A DNA stretch of 64,000 nucleotides from Panonychus citri. Lineage: Eukaryota; Arthropoda; Arachnida; Trombidiformes; Tetranychidae. The first letter of the stretch is position 1. Every line of letters begins with the position of its first letter. The translations under genes were made by a program, and so were the position numbers. The notes below the pieces were generated by a model. The model worked only from the letters and a program-made list of their open reading frames with translations, did no database searches and had not been told where the DNA came from. This document shows positions 11,222 to 24,611 of this stretch, piece by piece. The stretch lies in assembly GCF_014898815.1 (NCBI RefSeq), contig NW_026515482.1:1426001-1490000 (forward strand), in the 5' to 3' direction.

Positions 11222-14200
11222 ATGATTCAATCAATGTCCGGACCTAATCTTTGCTCACATGAAGTTGATGCAATTCCGACACCTGAAGAATTTGTCAACC
11301 GATTTGATGGGTTAAAGGTTATTAACAAAGTTTTAATCGCCAACAATGGTATTGCCGCTGTTAAATGTATGCGATCAATTCGTCGTTGGTCGTATGAAAT
11401 TTTTCGCAATGAAAGAGCAATTCGATTCATCGTCATGGTATTTATTACTTTTTTTCTTTTCTTCTTACTATTATATTAATCATTTTCTCTCTTTTAATAT
11501 TCTTTTATTTTATTATCATATTCTCTTTATAATAATCTCTTAGGTGACACCAGAAGATCTTAAAGCCAATGCTGAATATATTAAAATGGCTGATCACTAT
11601 GTGCCTGTCCCAGGAGGACCAAACAATAACAACTATGCTAACGTTGATTTGATTGTTGATATCGCTAAACGAACTAAAGCTCAAGTAAGTAGTTAATTGT
11701 TTTTCTTTCTTTTTTCTTCTTCTTCAATTCGAGATCAAATACATTAGCATTTTAGTTTAAGGCTATTTTAATTAGAAAAGATCTTCTGACTTTAATGACC
11801 TGATTTGATATCTTTTTTTAAAGGTAAAAAAGTAAAAGTTAACAAAGTAGATTAGCAACAAAGTGTAAAACAATTTAAGTTAGTTTAAAGTTCACACAAA
11901 TTTTTCGAAATATCTTCCAGTGATGTAGATAGAAATCATTATCATTTAACTGTAATTTCTTTTACTTTCGAGCCATCACGAAGCTAATATAATATTTTAA
12001 TAATAATGAACAACCAAAAGTTCACTAAGTAAGCACCGAGAAATTACTTAATAATGAAGAAAGAAAAAAAATTTCAAACCAGGGCAATAATTAGGAATTT
12101 CCAGAGAAAAACATTAAATTTGTAAATTCTTCTCAAATATCGTATCTCTAATGTTGATATTATTTTCCTCATTTTCAGGGTGTATGGGCCGGTTGGGGAC
12201 ACGCCAGTGAGAATCCCAAATTACCCGAACTATTGACCAAAGCTGGAATCGCGTTCATGGGTCCACCTCATAACGCTATGTGGGCCTTAGGTAAATAACG
12301 ATAATAATAATAATGATAATGATATTTATCTACGTTATCCTGACTATTATTAACCTTTTCTCTACGAGGAAGAGGGTATGATAAAATTCTACTACCACGT
12401 CGTCATCATCTCTTTAAACACTCTATTCTAATGTTGTTGCAAGAAAACATGTTTAGATATTTGATTTTATTTCAGTCAAATATCAAATGATTAACTTGCC
12501 ATTAGCAAGACATTTCATTTGTCTTGTAACTTCCTTTACCGAATTTTGTTGTTTTCTTCACTTTCTCTTTTAATATTTTCTCTCTCTCTTTATGAAAACA
12601 TTTTTTTGTTAATCCATTCATGAAAAATTTTATCAAAAAGTATTAATTGTCTACAATTTCCTCGTATCATTAATATCTATTATTACAGGAGACAAGATTG
12701 CTTCCTCAATTGTTGCTCAAACAGCGAAGGTGCCTACTCTTTCCTGGAGTGGAAGTGGCCTTGTAGCTTCTAATTACGTCGAGGGTAAACCTATCAAGAT
12801 ATCAGCAGATCTTTATCGTAAAGGTGAGCATTTTCATCATCACCGATGATGATGATGAAATGATGTACGTAGACCATTTTTCATTTTAAGTTGGTTTTCT
12901 TTCACTCTCTCTCTCTTTCTTTATCTACCTGTCAAAATGTATCTGATAAAATAATCTTACATCAATTATTTGTCAACATAATGTTAACACTAATTTTGGC
13001 TTTTCCTTATGAATGAAACAAAACTTTTGTTCTGTTTAATTTGGTTATTTGTTTGCTTTTTTTTTCATATGCTAATTCTCATTTTACAATTTTGATTGTA
13101 TCTTTTTTACTCTACTATGAAGGTTGTGTTACGGATGAAGATGAAGGTCTTGAGGCAGCTTATAAAATAGGTTTTCCGGTTATGATAAAGGCATCTGAAG
13201 GAGGTGGAGGTAAAGGTATTCGTAAATGCGAAGCAGCCGATGAATTCCCGATTAAATTTCGTCAAGTACAGAACGAAGTTCCTGGATCACCTATTTTCAT
13301 CATGAAATTAGCAACTTGTGCAAGACATTTAGAGGTCAGAAGTCAAAACTTTCTCCATTTTTTTCATTATCTTCTCACCTTGATCCTGTTTACCTTATTT
13401 ACATTCCTCTTTCTCACTCACGTCTTTTACTCTCCTGGTTCCTTTTTTTTCACTATCCTTCTAAAATCATCAGGAAATATCATTTATTATTTTTTACTTG
13501 ACTGACTTGTTTCTATTTTTCTTTTTAACGATAAACCAACAGGTTCAACTCCTTGCCGATCAATACGGTAATGCAATATCACTTTTTGGTAGAGATTGTT
13601 CAATTCAACGTCGACATCAGAAAATTATTGAAGAAGCGCCATGTGTAATAGCTATAGAGGAAACTTTCGCTGAAATGGAAGATGCTGCCGTTAGGTTAGC
13701 TAAGATGGTCGGTTATGAGTCGGCAGGAACAGTTGAATATCTTTATGATCCAGCAGAGAAAAAGTTTTATTTTCTTGAACTGAATCCTCGTCTTCAGGTT
13801 GAACATCCATGTAGTGAAATGGTTTCAGATGTTAACCTACCTGCTTGTCAATTACAAATAGCCATGGGTCTTCCTTTGTACAGAATTAAAGATATACGTT
13901 TATTGTATGGTGAATCTCCCCTCAACGATAAGCCGATTGACTTTAGGTTTGGACGTGCTTACCCTCGGGGACATGTTATTGCAGCTCGAATAACATCAGA
14001 AAATCCTGATGAAGGTTTTAAACCATCAAGTGGAACCGTTCAGGAGCTCAATTTTAGGAGTAACAAAAACGTTTGGGGATATTTTAGTGTTAGTGCTTCG
14101 GGTGGTTTACATGAATACGCTGATTCTCAATTTGGTCATTGTTTCTCTTGGGGAGAAGATCGTGAAGAAGCAAGAGAAAATCTTGTCATTGCATTAAAAG

Positions 14201-17200
14201 AATTATCAATTCGTGGTGATTTTCGTACAACCGTTGAATATTTAATTACACTTTTAGAAACTGAAGCTTTCCAAAGAAATGAAATTGATACTGGTTGGTT
14301 GGATAAATTAATTTCTGAACGTGTTCAAAGTGATAAACCTAAAACGACAATTGCACTTATCTGTGGTTCCATTCATGTTGCTGATACTAAATTTTCTGCT
14401 AATTGGCAAAATTTTGAATCTTCCCTTCAAAAAGGACAAATTCCCCATTCAAATACCTTGAACAATTTTGTTAGTGTTGAACTTATCTATGAAAATGTTA
14501 AATATCTGGTTAATGTTGCTAAAAGTGGTCCAAACAGTTATTTTCTGGTTCTCAATGATTCATTTAAAGAAGTTGAGTTTCATCAAATGTCCGATTCCGG
14601 TTTATTACTTTCAGTTGATGGTTCATCTCATGTTACCTACATGAAGGAAGAAATTGACCAATATCGAGTTATTGTTGCCAATCAAACTTGTGTCTTCTCA
14701 AAAGAAAATGATCCAACCATTTTACGTTCTCCATCACCAGGTAAATTGCAACAATTTCTGGTTGAAGATGGTTCACACGTAAGCTCAGGTCAACCGTATG
14801 CAGAAATTGAGGTCATGAAAATGATTATGACACTTACAACCCAAGAAAGTGGAATCATCCGACATGCTAAACGATTTGGTGCCGTATTGGAAGCCGGTTG
14901 TATACTGGCTCGACTTGATCTTGATGATCCAACAAAAGTACGTCGAGCTGAATTATATACTGAAGGATGGCCAGAATTAGCATTTAGAGATACTGGTGGT
15001 AAAGTAGCTACCGAAGCTGATTCACATCACCCACAGAAATTAAATGTTATCTTTTCCTCTGTTAAATCTCATCTGGAAAATTATTTGGCTGGTTATGTTT
15101 TACCTGAACCCTTTTTCACCAATAAGATGCAAGAAAATGTTACTCTTTTCATGAAATGTCTTAAAGATCCTCAACTACCATTATTGGAACTTCAAGATAT
15201 CATCTCATCTAAAAGTGGTCGGATTCCACCAACAGTCGAAAGCTCAATTAAAAAATTAATGCAAAAATATGGTAAAAATATCACTGCCGTTTTACAAATA
15301 TTTCCCTCCCAAGAAATTGCCTTAGTTATTGATAGTTATGCAGCTACCTTGGAAAAACGAAGTGACCGTGACGTTTTCTTCCTAAATACTCAAGGAATTG
15401 TGCAATTAGTCCAACGTTATCGTAACGGTATTCGTGGTCGTCTACGAAGCTGTGTTCAAGATTTATTAAAAAATTATATCGACGTTGAGCAACATTTTCA
15501 AGCCGGTGATTACGATAAGTGTGTTTCTACCCTACGGGATAAGTATGTCGACGAAGGGATGAGCAAAGCGGTGGCAAACATTTTCTCCCACTTGAGTGTA
15601 GCAAAAAAGAATCAATTAATCATCAAATTAATCGATCATCTTGCTAGACAAGAACCAGGATTAACTGAAGAGCTGAGTAATATCCTCAATGCACTCACAG
15701 CTTTAAATAGAAGTGAAAACGTTAAAGTAGCTTTAAGAGCACGACAGGTATGCACGTGAATTGATTATCATTATCATGTTTCTCTTGTCATCACCATATG
15801 AACATATGATAATCATGTTACAATTAATCTGATTTTCCTTTCCTAATCTAATCTATTTTATGAATAATTTTTCTTTTTCTGATTTCTCAGGTTCTTATTA
15901 CTGCTCATCAACCACCTTATGCTCTTCGATTTAGTCAAATGGAGGCGATGTTTCTCTCGGTTATCGACATGTACTCACATGAATTTGACGCCAACAATAT
16001 GAACAAATTAATTATTTCGGAAACTTCAATTTTTGATGTTCTTCATCAATTCTTTTATCATTCCAATATTGTTGTCAGAAAGGCTTCCCTTGAAGTTTAT
16101 GTTCGCCGGGCGTATATTTGCTATGAAATGGTTGCCTTACAGCATCTTTTCATTCGTAACTGTTCAAAGGGTTTATCTACACAAACCGAATTAGCTAATT
16201 GTTACACAGAAAATAATGATTCCGTTATACCAACAGCAGTTTTCCACTTTATACTTCCTTCATCACATCCATCGATTTCATCTCAACCACTTGCAGCTAC
16301 CGTTGAGGCTTATTCAAATTCATATGAGGAATCATCTAATGGACAATTACATTCCAATTACAGAATTGGTGTGATAGCTGCTTTCAAAAATCTAGAACAC
16401 GTTGAGGTATAAAACTATTGATTGATTGTTTACTTTAGACTTTGGATTCTTTTTTGCTTATTTCTAATTCAATTTTTATTTAAACAGGAACATTTTGACA
16501 GCTTACTCAATGCTTGTACAGAATATGAGAATGATTTATCAGATGAATCTTCATCTCCCACCAATGATGTATCTTCAAGTGATATGAATGGTTTCAATGG
16601 TTAGTTAATTCAAGTTAATTACACTATTATCTGTTTTCTGTTTCTTGTTCTACCTTGATGAACATAAAACTTTCACTGTTAATCTAATTATTTCATTCTT
16701 AATTCATATCAATTGTCAATCTCAGGTTCAGATAAAATTAAGACTAATGATGATAATGACGATGAATCTAAAGCTGAACCAATTCACATTATCAATATTG
16801 CCATCAAACCTGAAGGTGCTGATGATGAAAACTTGTCCAAAAAGTGTGAAAGTTTTTGTCAAACTAGAGTAAGTTTAAAATTCATTCATCCAATTTTAGA
16901 TTGTCATTCTATTCTTATCACTAATCATTAATTGCAACTTCCTTATCTACTTTCTATTATTATTAAATCTAAATAGAGTAAACAACTGATTGAACGAGGA
17001 GTCCGTCGAGTTACCTTTATTGTTTGCAGTCTTTATTGTTTCCCTCGATACTTTACCTACAGACAACGCGATGGTTTCGTTGAAGATCGTATTTATCGTC
17101 ACCTCGAACCTGCACTTGCCTTCCAATTAGAAATTAATCGATTAAGGTAAATTATTGTTAATCCAATTAACGTTAAAATTGCAATTATTTCAGGCTATTA

Positions 17201-20200
17201 ATAATTTTGTTCTTCTCTTTTTCCCCAATTTACCAATAAATTGATAGGAATTATGATTTAGAAGCGATTCCAACTGCCAATCAAAGAATGCATTTATATC
17301 TTGGCAAAGCAAAATCAATTCATACAAAACAATTATCAGATTACAGGTAATCATCATCAGTTATTTGATCCTTCTTCATGGAAAAATAGATTTATTTCTC
17401 TCATTCAAATAATCTTTAACTTTTTTTTATCTTTTTTTTCCTTACCAGATTCTTTATTCGAACGATCATCCGACATTCAGATTTAATCACTAAAGAGGCT
17501 AGTTATGAGTTCTTACAAAACGAAGGGGAAAGATTTTTACTCGAAGCCTTAGATGAACTTGAAGTTGCATTCACTCATCCTTCTGCCAAGCAAACTGATT
17601 GTAATCATATATTTTTGAATTTTGTACCTAAAGTCACAATGGATCCATTGAGAATCGCCGAGAATGTTAAAAATACTGTTAAAAATTATGCCTCTCGATT
17701 GAGAAAACTTCGAGTTCTTCAAGCTGAACTACGAATGAGAATACGAATGACCACCAATGGTAAATGTACACCTTTCCGATTATACGTCTCATATGAATCG
17801 GGTTACTCATTAGCTATTCATCTTTACAAGGAGACTCGTGATCCAACCTCAGGTTTAACTAAATTTGAGGCTTGGGGTGCACCTTATTACGAACCAGGAC
17901 CTTTAAACGATCACGCAATTTCAACACCATATCGAACGAAAGATTATCTCCAATCGAAACGTTTTCTAGCTCAAAGTAATGGGACTACTTACATTTACGA
18001 TTTTCCGGTAATGTTTCAAACTGCCCTCACTCAAATTTGGAGGGAATACTTAAAATCTAAAGAAGATTATGAAGTTGAAATTCCTCGAAATGTAATTTCT
18101 TATGTTGAACTAGTTGTCGACTTTGCTACTGAAAAAGTTTCAGAGGTTAAACGTCAACCCGGTGAAAATGAGTGCGGTATGGTTGCTTGGCGATTTACCA
18201 TTTATACACCTGAATATCCTGAAGGTCGTGATATTATTGTGATTGGAAATGATATTACTCATCAATTGGGTATTTTTGGTCCACAAGAAGATATTGTTTT
18301 CAATTTGGCCTCAGTTCGAGCTCGTGAATTGGGTATACCTCGAATTTATATCTCAGCTAATAGTGGTGCTAAAATTGGTCTTGCTGAAGAAGTTAAATCA
18401 ATTTTCCAAATTTGTTGGATCGACAATAATATACCAGATAAAGGTTTTCATTATCTCTATTTAAGTCCAGAAAATTACAAGAAAGTTGAAAAATCAGTAA
18501 ATGCTGAATTAATTGAAGATGAAGGTGAACAGAGATACAAAATTTTGGACATTGTTGGTAAAGAATCGGGCCTTGGTGTTGAGAATTTAAAATATGCCGG
18601 TTTAATTGCTGGAGAAACATCCAGGGCATATCAAGATGTCATAACAATTACCATGGTTAGTTGGATTAACTTTTCCATTACTTTTGAATTCTATTGAAAA
18701 TTATCATTAACTGTATACAAATGAGATTAATTTGATTTTATCTTTTTTTTTCATAGGTAACATGTCGTGCAATTGGAATTGGTTCTTATTTAGCTCGTCT
18801 ATCTCAACGTATTGTTCAGCTTGAAAGCTCACACATTATTTTAACTGGACATGCATCGTTGAATAAAGTTCTGGGTACTGAGGTTTATTCATCAAACAAT
18901 CAATTAGGAGGAACACAAATTATGTTTGCCAATGGAGTTAGTCATGCCAAAGCAAAAGATGATTTAGAAGCGATTCTTGTGATACTTGATTGGCTTTCTT
19001 ATGCTCCTAAAAGACGAGAGAAACCACCACAACTACCAATTCTGTTTAAAGCAAAACCCTCACCATTACCAATAATGGAACCAATTGATATAATTGATCG
19101 GGATGTTGTCTACTGTCCGACAAGTTCACCATATGATCCAAGATGGATTCTCAATGGACGCGAATCTCAGCAAGGTGTTTGGGAAGAGGGTTTCTTTGAT
19201 AAAGGTACATTCCATGAAATAATGGCCGGATGGGCTAAAACTGTTGTCTGTGGACGTGCTCGCCTTGGGGGTATACCTCTTGGTGTTGTCTCTGTTGAAA
19301 CCAGGAAAACGGAAGTTATCATTCCAGCTGATCCAGCAAATCCAACATCCGAAACTAAAGTGCTCTCCCAAGCGGGTCAAGTCTGGTTTCCCGATAGTGC
19401 ATTTAAAACTGCTCAATGTATCAATGATTTTAATCGTGAAGGTTTACCTTTAATGATTTTTGCCAATTGGAGAGGTTTCTCAGGTGGAATGAAAGATATG
19501 TACGATCAGGTAAGTTTATTTTCTTTTTTCCGGTTAATCAGTTGATTTACTTTGCGCTTTTCATTAACAAAAAAAACTAGAATAATTAATTAATCATATC
19601 TTTCAATGTTTTCCTTTTTTAGATTCTAAAATTTGGTGCTCAAATTGTCGATGCTCTTGTAGCCTACACTCAGCCGATTATTGTTTATATTCCTCCATAC
19701 GCCGAACTACGTGGTGGTGCTTGGGCTGTTGTTGATACAACAATTAACGCACGTCACATGGAAATGTATGCTGATCCTGATAGTAGGGGTGGTGTTATTG
19801 AACCAGAAGGTTCAGTTGAGATTAGGTTTAGGATTAAGGATCAGATCAAAGCGATGCACAGAAATGACATTATCTGCAAAAAGATGATCGCTGAAATTAA
19901 TAAAGCAACTGATGCTTCGGTGAAGAAAAAACTTGAAAGACAATTAAATGACCGTGAACAGCAAATCAAGGGTAAGAATCAATTAATCAATAATTGACAA
20001 TTAACTAATTGTTTCACTTGCATATCTTCAGGTGCTTATCATATTGTTGCAACATATTTTGCTGATTTACATGATAAACCATATAACATGTTGATGAGAA
20101 AAGCAATCAGAGGAATCATCCCATGGCATAGAGCACGTTATTACTTCTATTGGAGATTAAGGTAATTAATTAATTTAATCGATTAATTGATGGTTCATTT

Positions 20201-20896
20201 AATTTTCTAATTGTTAAATTTTTTTTTCTCTCTCTCTCTCTCAATATTTGTAGACGTCTTTCTGTTGAAGAAATTTTAAAATGTGAATTGGAATCAATTG
20301 ATGTAACCATGACCATCGAGCAGATTACTGAATTAATGGAGCAATGGTTCTATGCTGATCAAAAGAATACAAAAGTAATTGAAACAATTAAACACTTGTT
20401 TTAATAGAAATTTAATCAACCTGTTTCCTTCTTTTTCTAATAGACTCAACTTTGGAATGATGATAAATTTGTAGCTGAATGGCTGCAAATGCAAATCGAT
20501 GATCCATCTTCCCTTGTCAACGAGAAACTCAAAGAGCTACGTCTCAATCAATTTTCCCTTGTAATTGAAAGGTAACACTGATAAGGTTATATTTTTACAC
20601 TTTTTTACAAATTGATTGTAATGATTTACTAATTGTTTTGTTATTGTTTTATTTTCTCTCTTTCTGTTTACAGTGTTTGCGAAAAATTTTTACCCAAAGG
20701 TTTAAATTTCGATGATACTAAAAAAGTTGCTAATTGTTTGAAAACGTTAACGGATCAATTTAGCTCAAAAGCCGGTCTTAATTGCAATAATATCAACAAT
20801 CAACTTGTTGAAGGGGATAATAGCACAATTAAAACTGATTCACCTAAAAATGAATCAACAAGCAATGGTGTTGGTGGGGATGACTCGTCAAAGTAA
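11222..20896 (+). CDS. ACC: Acetyl-CoA carboxylase, cytosolic multidomain form, 18 coding exons
   Basis: Eighteen exons join in frame to 2323 residues, normal for animal ACC: 11222-11437, 11544-11684, 12179-12290, 12689-12823, 13123-13334, 13543-15747, 15891-16406, 16488-16599, 16726-16868, 16977-17146, 17248-17346, 17449-18655, 18757-19509, 19623-19971, 20032-20161, 20254-20374, 20444-20571, 20674-20896. It makes malonyl-CoA for fatty-acid synthesis. The biotin carboxylase ATP-grasp loop (EGGGGKG, about 227-233) and ELNPRLQVEHP (351-361) are intact. The biotinyl lysine is K698 in EVMKM. A long central region follows, then both carboxyltransferase halves, with NSGAKIG near 1658 and LRGGAWAVVD near 2037-2045. 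The first in-frame ATG was chosen because a stop lies just upstream. The N terminus is short, without an obvious transit or membrane segment, so a cytosolic form is inferred. ACC is the target of tetronic/tetramic acid acaricides. Confidence 0.97.
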
Positions 20897-21919
20897 CAAT
20901 TAACTCTATTGTTATCACAATTATTTTTTAGCTCAATCTTTTTTTTGTTTCTTTATATTAATTATTATTAATATTATTATCATAGTAAATATTATTATTA
21001 TTATTATTATTATTACAATTAAGAGTTATAATGTAAAATAGTAATAACAACAACAACAATCAGCTGATGATTATCATTACAACTTAAATATAAGGAAACT
21101 AAATGAAAACAAAACGGGAAACAATATTATCAGCAATTAATAATTGGTATTTGCTGTATATGATATATTGATCATTTTACTCAATCAATGGTTAATCATT
21201 TTTATATACATTTGTGGGAAAAAGATTAACATTTAATTGTTAATCTCTAATCTAATTTAATAGCAACCATTTTCCAAGGCAAATCAATCTACACACAATT
21301 AGTACAATTTATTTTTCCATTCAAATTTATAACTGTCTGTTTTTTGTTACAATTACATTATCATTTGGAATATATTTAAGTGCCTTAACAACAATTAAAA
21401 GTTAACCATGACTTTGATTACATGGTGAAAACATGGAAACAGTTGATTAAAAATAAACTAAATTAAATTAAAAGTTAATCGTATCAATTTGATTGATTTT
21501 TTTTACTTCAAAAAAAAAGTGGAAAAAAAATTAAACGAAACATTTACAACAATTGATTGTATGATCATAAATATTAAAGATAATCTGGTAACAATTAATC
21601 ACTTTAATTTCTTAAAATGATTAATCACAATGGTTAACACGCGTTAATCAACATGATCACTTATTAATTAACTTACGATGATCATACGATTTGTTTAATT
21701 GTCTCAATTGAATTAACATCTTCTGATGTTGGGATATTCAAGTGGTGTGATTTAAATTGACGATAATCAGTGATATTAATTGTTAGCTCAATAATTTCTG
21801 TAAATAACTGTAACAAAAATGATCAATAATCGCAATTAAATTGTTTCAATTGTTAATCGATTCTAAATCCAATTTGATGAATTTCATTTTTTCGCTGTTA
21901 GAATAACACTTTTGGTCTA
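20897..21919. other. Intergenic between ACC and SSADH
   Basis: ACC 3' UTR followed by AT-rich DNA with a (TTA)n run near 20990-21018. Several AATAAA-like and AATTGTTAA words are present but no single poly(A) signal stands out. No gene was seen. Confidence 0.5.
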
Positions 21920-21920
21920 T

Positions 21921-21940
21921 TTTCACGAAGATTCGTGAAA
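21921..21940. promoter_or_regulatory. Perfect heat-shock element, about 130 bp upstream of SSADH start
   Basis: Four alternating pentamer cores in exact register read TTCnnGAAnnTTCnnGAA from 21922 to 21939. This is the canonical HSF trimer site with one extra unit. The site is also a perfect palindrome with 12-bp arms (21918-21943) around a GA centre. It lies between the ACC 3' end and the SSADH ATG at 22067, and a TATAAA-like box sits near 22036. Confidence 0.7.
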
Positions 21941-22034
21941 ATAACTGTTTGTTTTGAATTTTCGTTGATAGTAAATCGTTGTGATTAGCCCAATGTCTTT
22001 CAAATGATTAGTTAATTTAATTGTTTCATTTAGA

Positions 22035-22042
22035 ATATAAAA
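22035..22042 (+). promoter_or_regulatory. Possible TATA box of SSADH
   Basis: An ATATAAAA word lies 25-32 bp before the SSADH ATG. If it is used, transcription would start almost at the first ATG and give a very short leader, so the downstream ATG at residue 43 could then be used instead. AT-rich DNA makes chance occurrence plausible. Confidence 0.3.
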
Positions 22043-22066
22043 TTTATTTAATAAATTCCACTCAAA

Positions 22067-24611
22067 ATGATTCAATTCGCTACTAGAAGTAAATTGATTC
22101 TGTCTAATTTAACCTCTTTTGATTGCATTCCATTTCTATCAATTGTATCATCATCATTACGATATCAAAGGACATCTTTATTATCATCAAATATGTCTGA
22201 TTGTTGCCATTATTCAAGTAAATCATGTTTGTCATCAGATTATTTTTTAGACAAGGTATTTATCAATGGCAAATGGGTTGACTCTTCAAGTGGAAAGAAA
22301 TTTAAAGTAACCAATCCAGCAACCGAGGAGATAATTGGATACGCACCAGAATGTTCAGAGAAAGACACAATTTCGGCCATAGATGCTGCTTCTAGTGCTT
22401 TCCATGAATGGAAAAACACCTCGGCCAAGGTGCGATCAACCCTGTTGAGAAAATTGTTTGAGCTTCAAATGAAGAACGGTAACCAGTTAGCAGAATTGAT
22501 TAGTCTGGAGATGGGTAAACCTTTACGCGAATCTAAAGGTGAAATAAATTATGGAGCTTCGTTTTTCGAGTGGTTCGCCGAAGAGGCGAAAAGAATTTCC
22601 GGTGAAATGTTTCAAAGTCCATTCCCAAATTCGTTGACACTTTTTATTCGAGAACCAATTGGACCAGTTGGTATAATAACACCAGTAAGTCGAGACAACT
22701 GATTCGTAGGAAAATAATCAATTGAACAAAATTCTGTTGGTCAAACAAAACTGGACCAATGATAACAACTCATCTTAATAACCTTTGTTTCCCAAATCTT
22801 AGTTTCTCCTCTTCTTGACTCTTATAAAGGTTATAAGAAATAGACAAAAAGAGAGAGAGAGAGAGAGAGAGAAGGTAAAAGATTCAAAATCAACACTAAT
22901 CCTCTTACATTTAGAACTCATAGTCAACCCTTAGGCGATAACTTTGTCGAGAGAAGCAAACAAAATGTAAAAATTCATCACCATAAATATGGATAATAAC
23001 TGGAAAGAAACTGAAGATCGAAGCCCAAAATCAGCAACCAATTAGTGGGAAAAGTATGATGGATCAACTAATTTAATCCAAGACAAAAAAAAACTAGATT
23101 AGTTTCCAAGGATAATCAACCAGTTTAAATCTTCCAATCGAACACCTTTAAAACCGTCAACTAGATTTGTTGATCTTTTCTTGCTCTTGTGAACAAGCAA
23201 CAAATTAACATTAACATGTTGACGATTCGATGTTAAAAAAAGTTTCTCCAATAATTATAATCTCATCCTCCTTTAACCCTGTTGCTGAGATTTTGGTGAG
23301 AACCAGAAAACCAACACTAACCCACTCACATTCACACACTCAACCCTTTAGGGTAAAAGGCCATAAAAATGATTCAATTAACTATGATTGTTAAATTGAA
23401 GGTAAACCGCTGAGTCCAAGATAATTGTGATGATGGTTGTGGTTGTTGACAATCGAGTTATCATAAAAGTGTCAAAGTTAAATACAAATAATTTCCAATT
23501 GATTGTTTACTCGTTCACGACATTTAATTAACTTTCTCTATCTGATTTTTTAATTGATCTGTTATTGATTTGATCTTTTTTCTTCTTTCATTTCTTTAAT
23601 TTTTAGTGGAATTTTCCAAATGCAATGATAACCCGAAAATTGGCCGCCGTTCTTGCCTGTGGGTGTACAGCGGTCATTCGTCCAGCGGAAGATTCGCCTT
23701 TCTCTGGTTTAGCATTGGGTAAACTTGTAGAAGAGGCCGGATTCCCGCCTGGAGTGGTAAACATTATCACCTCTTCTCGAGATGAGGCCTCGACCATTGG
23801 TTCCGTTTTAACTCAATCGCCTAAAATTGCTGCAATATCGTTCACCGGATCAACTAATGTGGGTAAACATTTATTGGCCTCTTCAGCGTCGACGGTCAAA
23901 CGGGTTTGTCTTGAGCTTGGTGGAAATGCTCCTTTCATTGTTTTCGATTCAGCCGATATACCAGCCGCGGTTCAAGGCTGTATCGCGTCAAAATTTCGTA
24001 ATACTGGACAAACTTGTGTCTCCGCTAATCGTATTTATGTTCAATCGAAAGTCTATCAGCCATTTATCGATGCTCTTTCCAAGGAAATGTCAAAATCCCT
24101 TGTGGTTGGTGATCCACTTGACATGGCCACAACCGTTGGACCTTTAGTAAACTCGAAGGGCTTAGATAAGGTTAAAGCTCATGTTGACGATGCACTGGCC
24201 AAAGGGGGTAAACTGATTGTCGGCGGTAAACACATTAAAGGAAACTTTTTCGAACCAACATTGATTGCCGATATTTCAGAGAGTATGAAAATTTGTTCAG
24301 AGGAAACATTTGGACCATTGGCTGCTATCGTTCCCTTTGAAACAGAGCAAGAAGTCATCAGCAAGGCCAATTCATGCCGTGTCGGTTTAGCGGGTTACTT
24401 TTATTCCTCTTCTCTAGATCAAATTGTCAGAGTTTCCAGAGCCCTTCAAGTTGGAATGGTTGGTGTTAACGCTGGAATCATTTCGTGTGCCGAAGCTCCG
24501 TTCGGTGGAGTAAAAGAAAGTGGCCTTGGTCGGGAAGGATCTCACCTTGGTATCGAAGAGTTCACCAATGTTAAATACATCTGCATGGGGTCACTTAACT
24601 TGACCAATTGA
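22067..24611 (+). CDS. ALDH5A1: Succinate-semialdehyde dehydrogenase (ALDH5 family), 2 exons
   Basis: Exons 22067-22684 and 23607-24611 join in frame to 540 residues. The enzyme oxidises succinate semialdehyde to succinate with NAD+, the last step of GABA catabolism, in mitochondria. The first 55 residues are Ser/Leu-rich with scattered Arg/Lys and few acids, as in a mitochondrial presequence. WNFP starts at 207, the cofactor motif FTGSTNVGK at 285, the general-base Glu is E309 in ELGG, and the catalytic Cys is C343 in TGQTC. The C-terminal stretch (VGLAGYFYS, PFGGVKESGLGREGS) is typical of SSADH rather than other ALDHs. Vertebrate enzymes carry a second cysteine two residues after the catalytic one, used as a redox switch. 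Here that residue is Ser345. The 922-bp intron holds a (GA)n tract and diverged repeats. A heat-shock element lies upstream. Confidence 0.94.

Noticed and set aside
13041..13505. 154-codon open frame overlapping ACC exon 5
   Set aside because: The middle part is real ACC exon 5 (13123-13334), but both ends read into introns with clear acceptor and donor sites.
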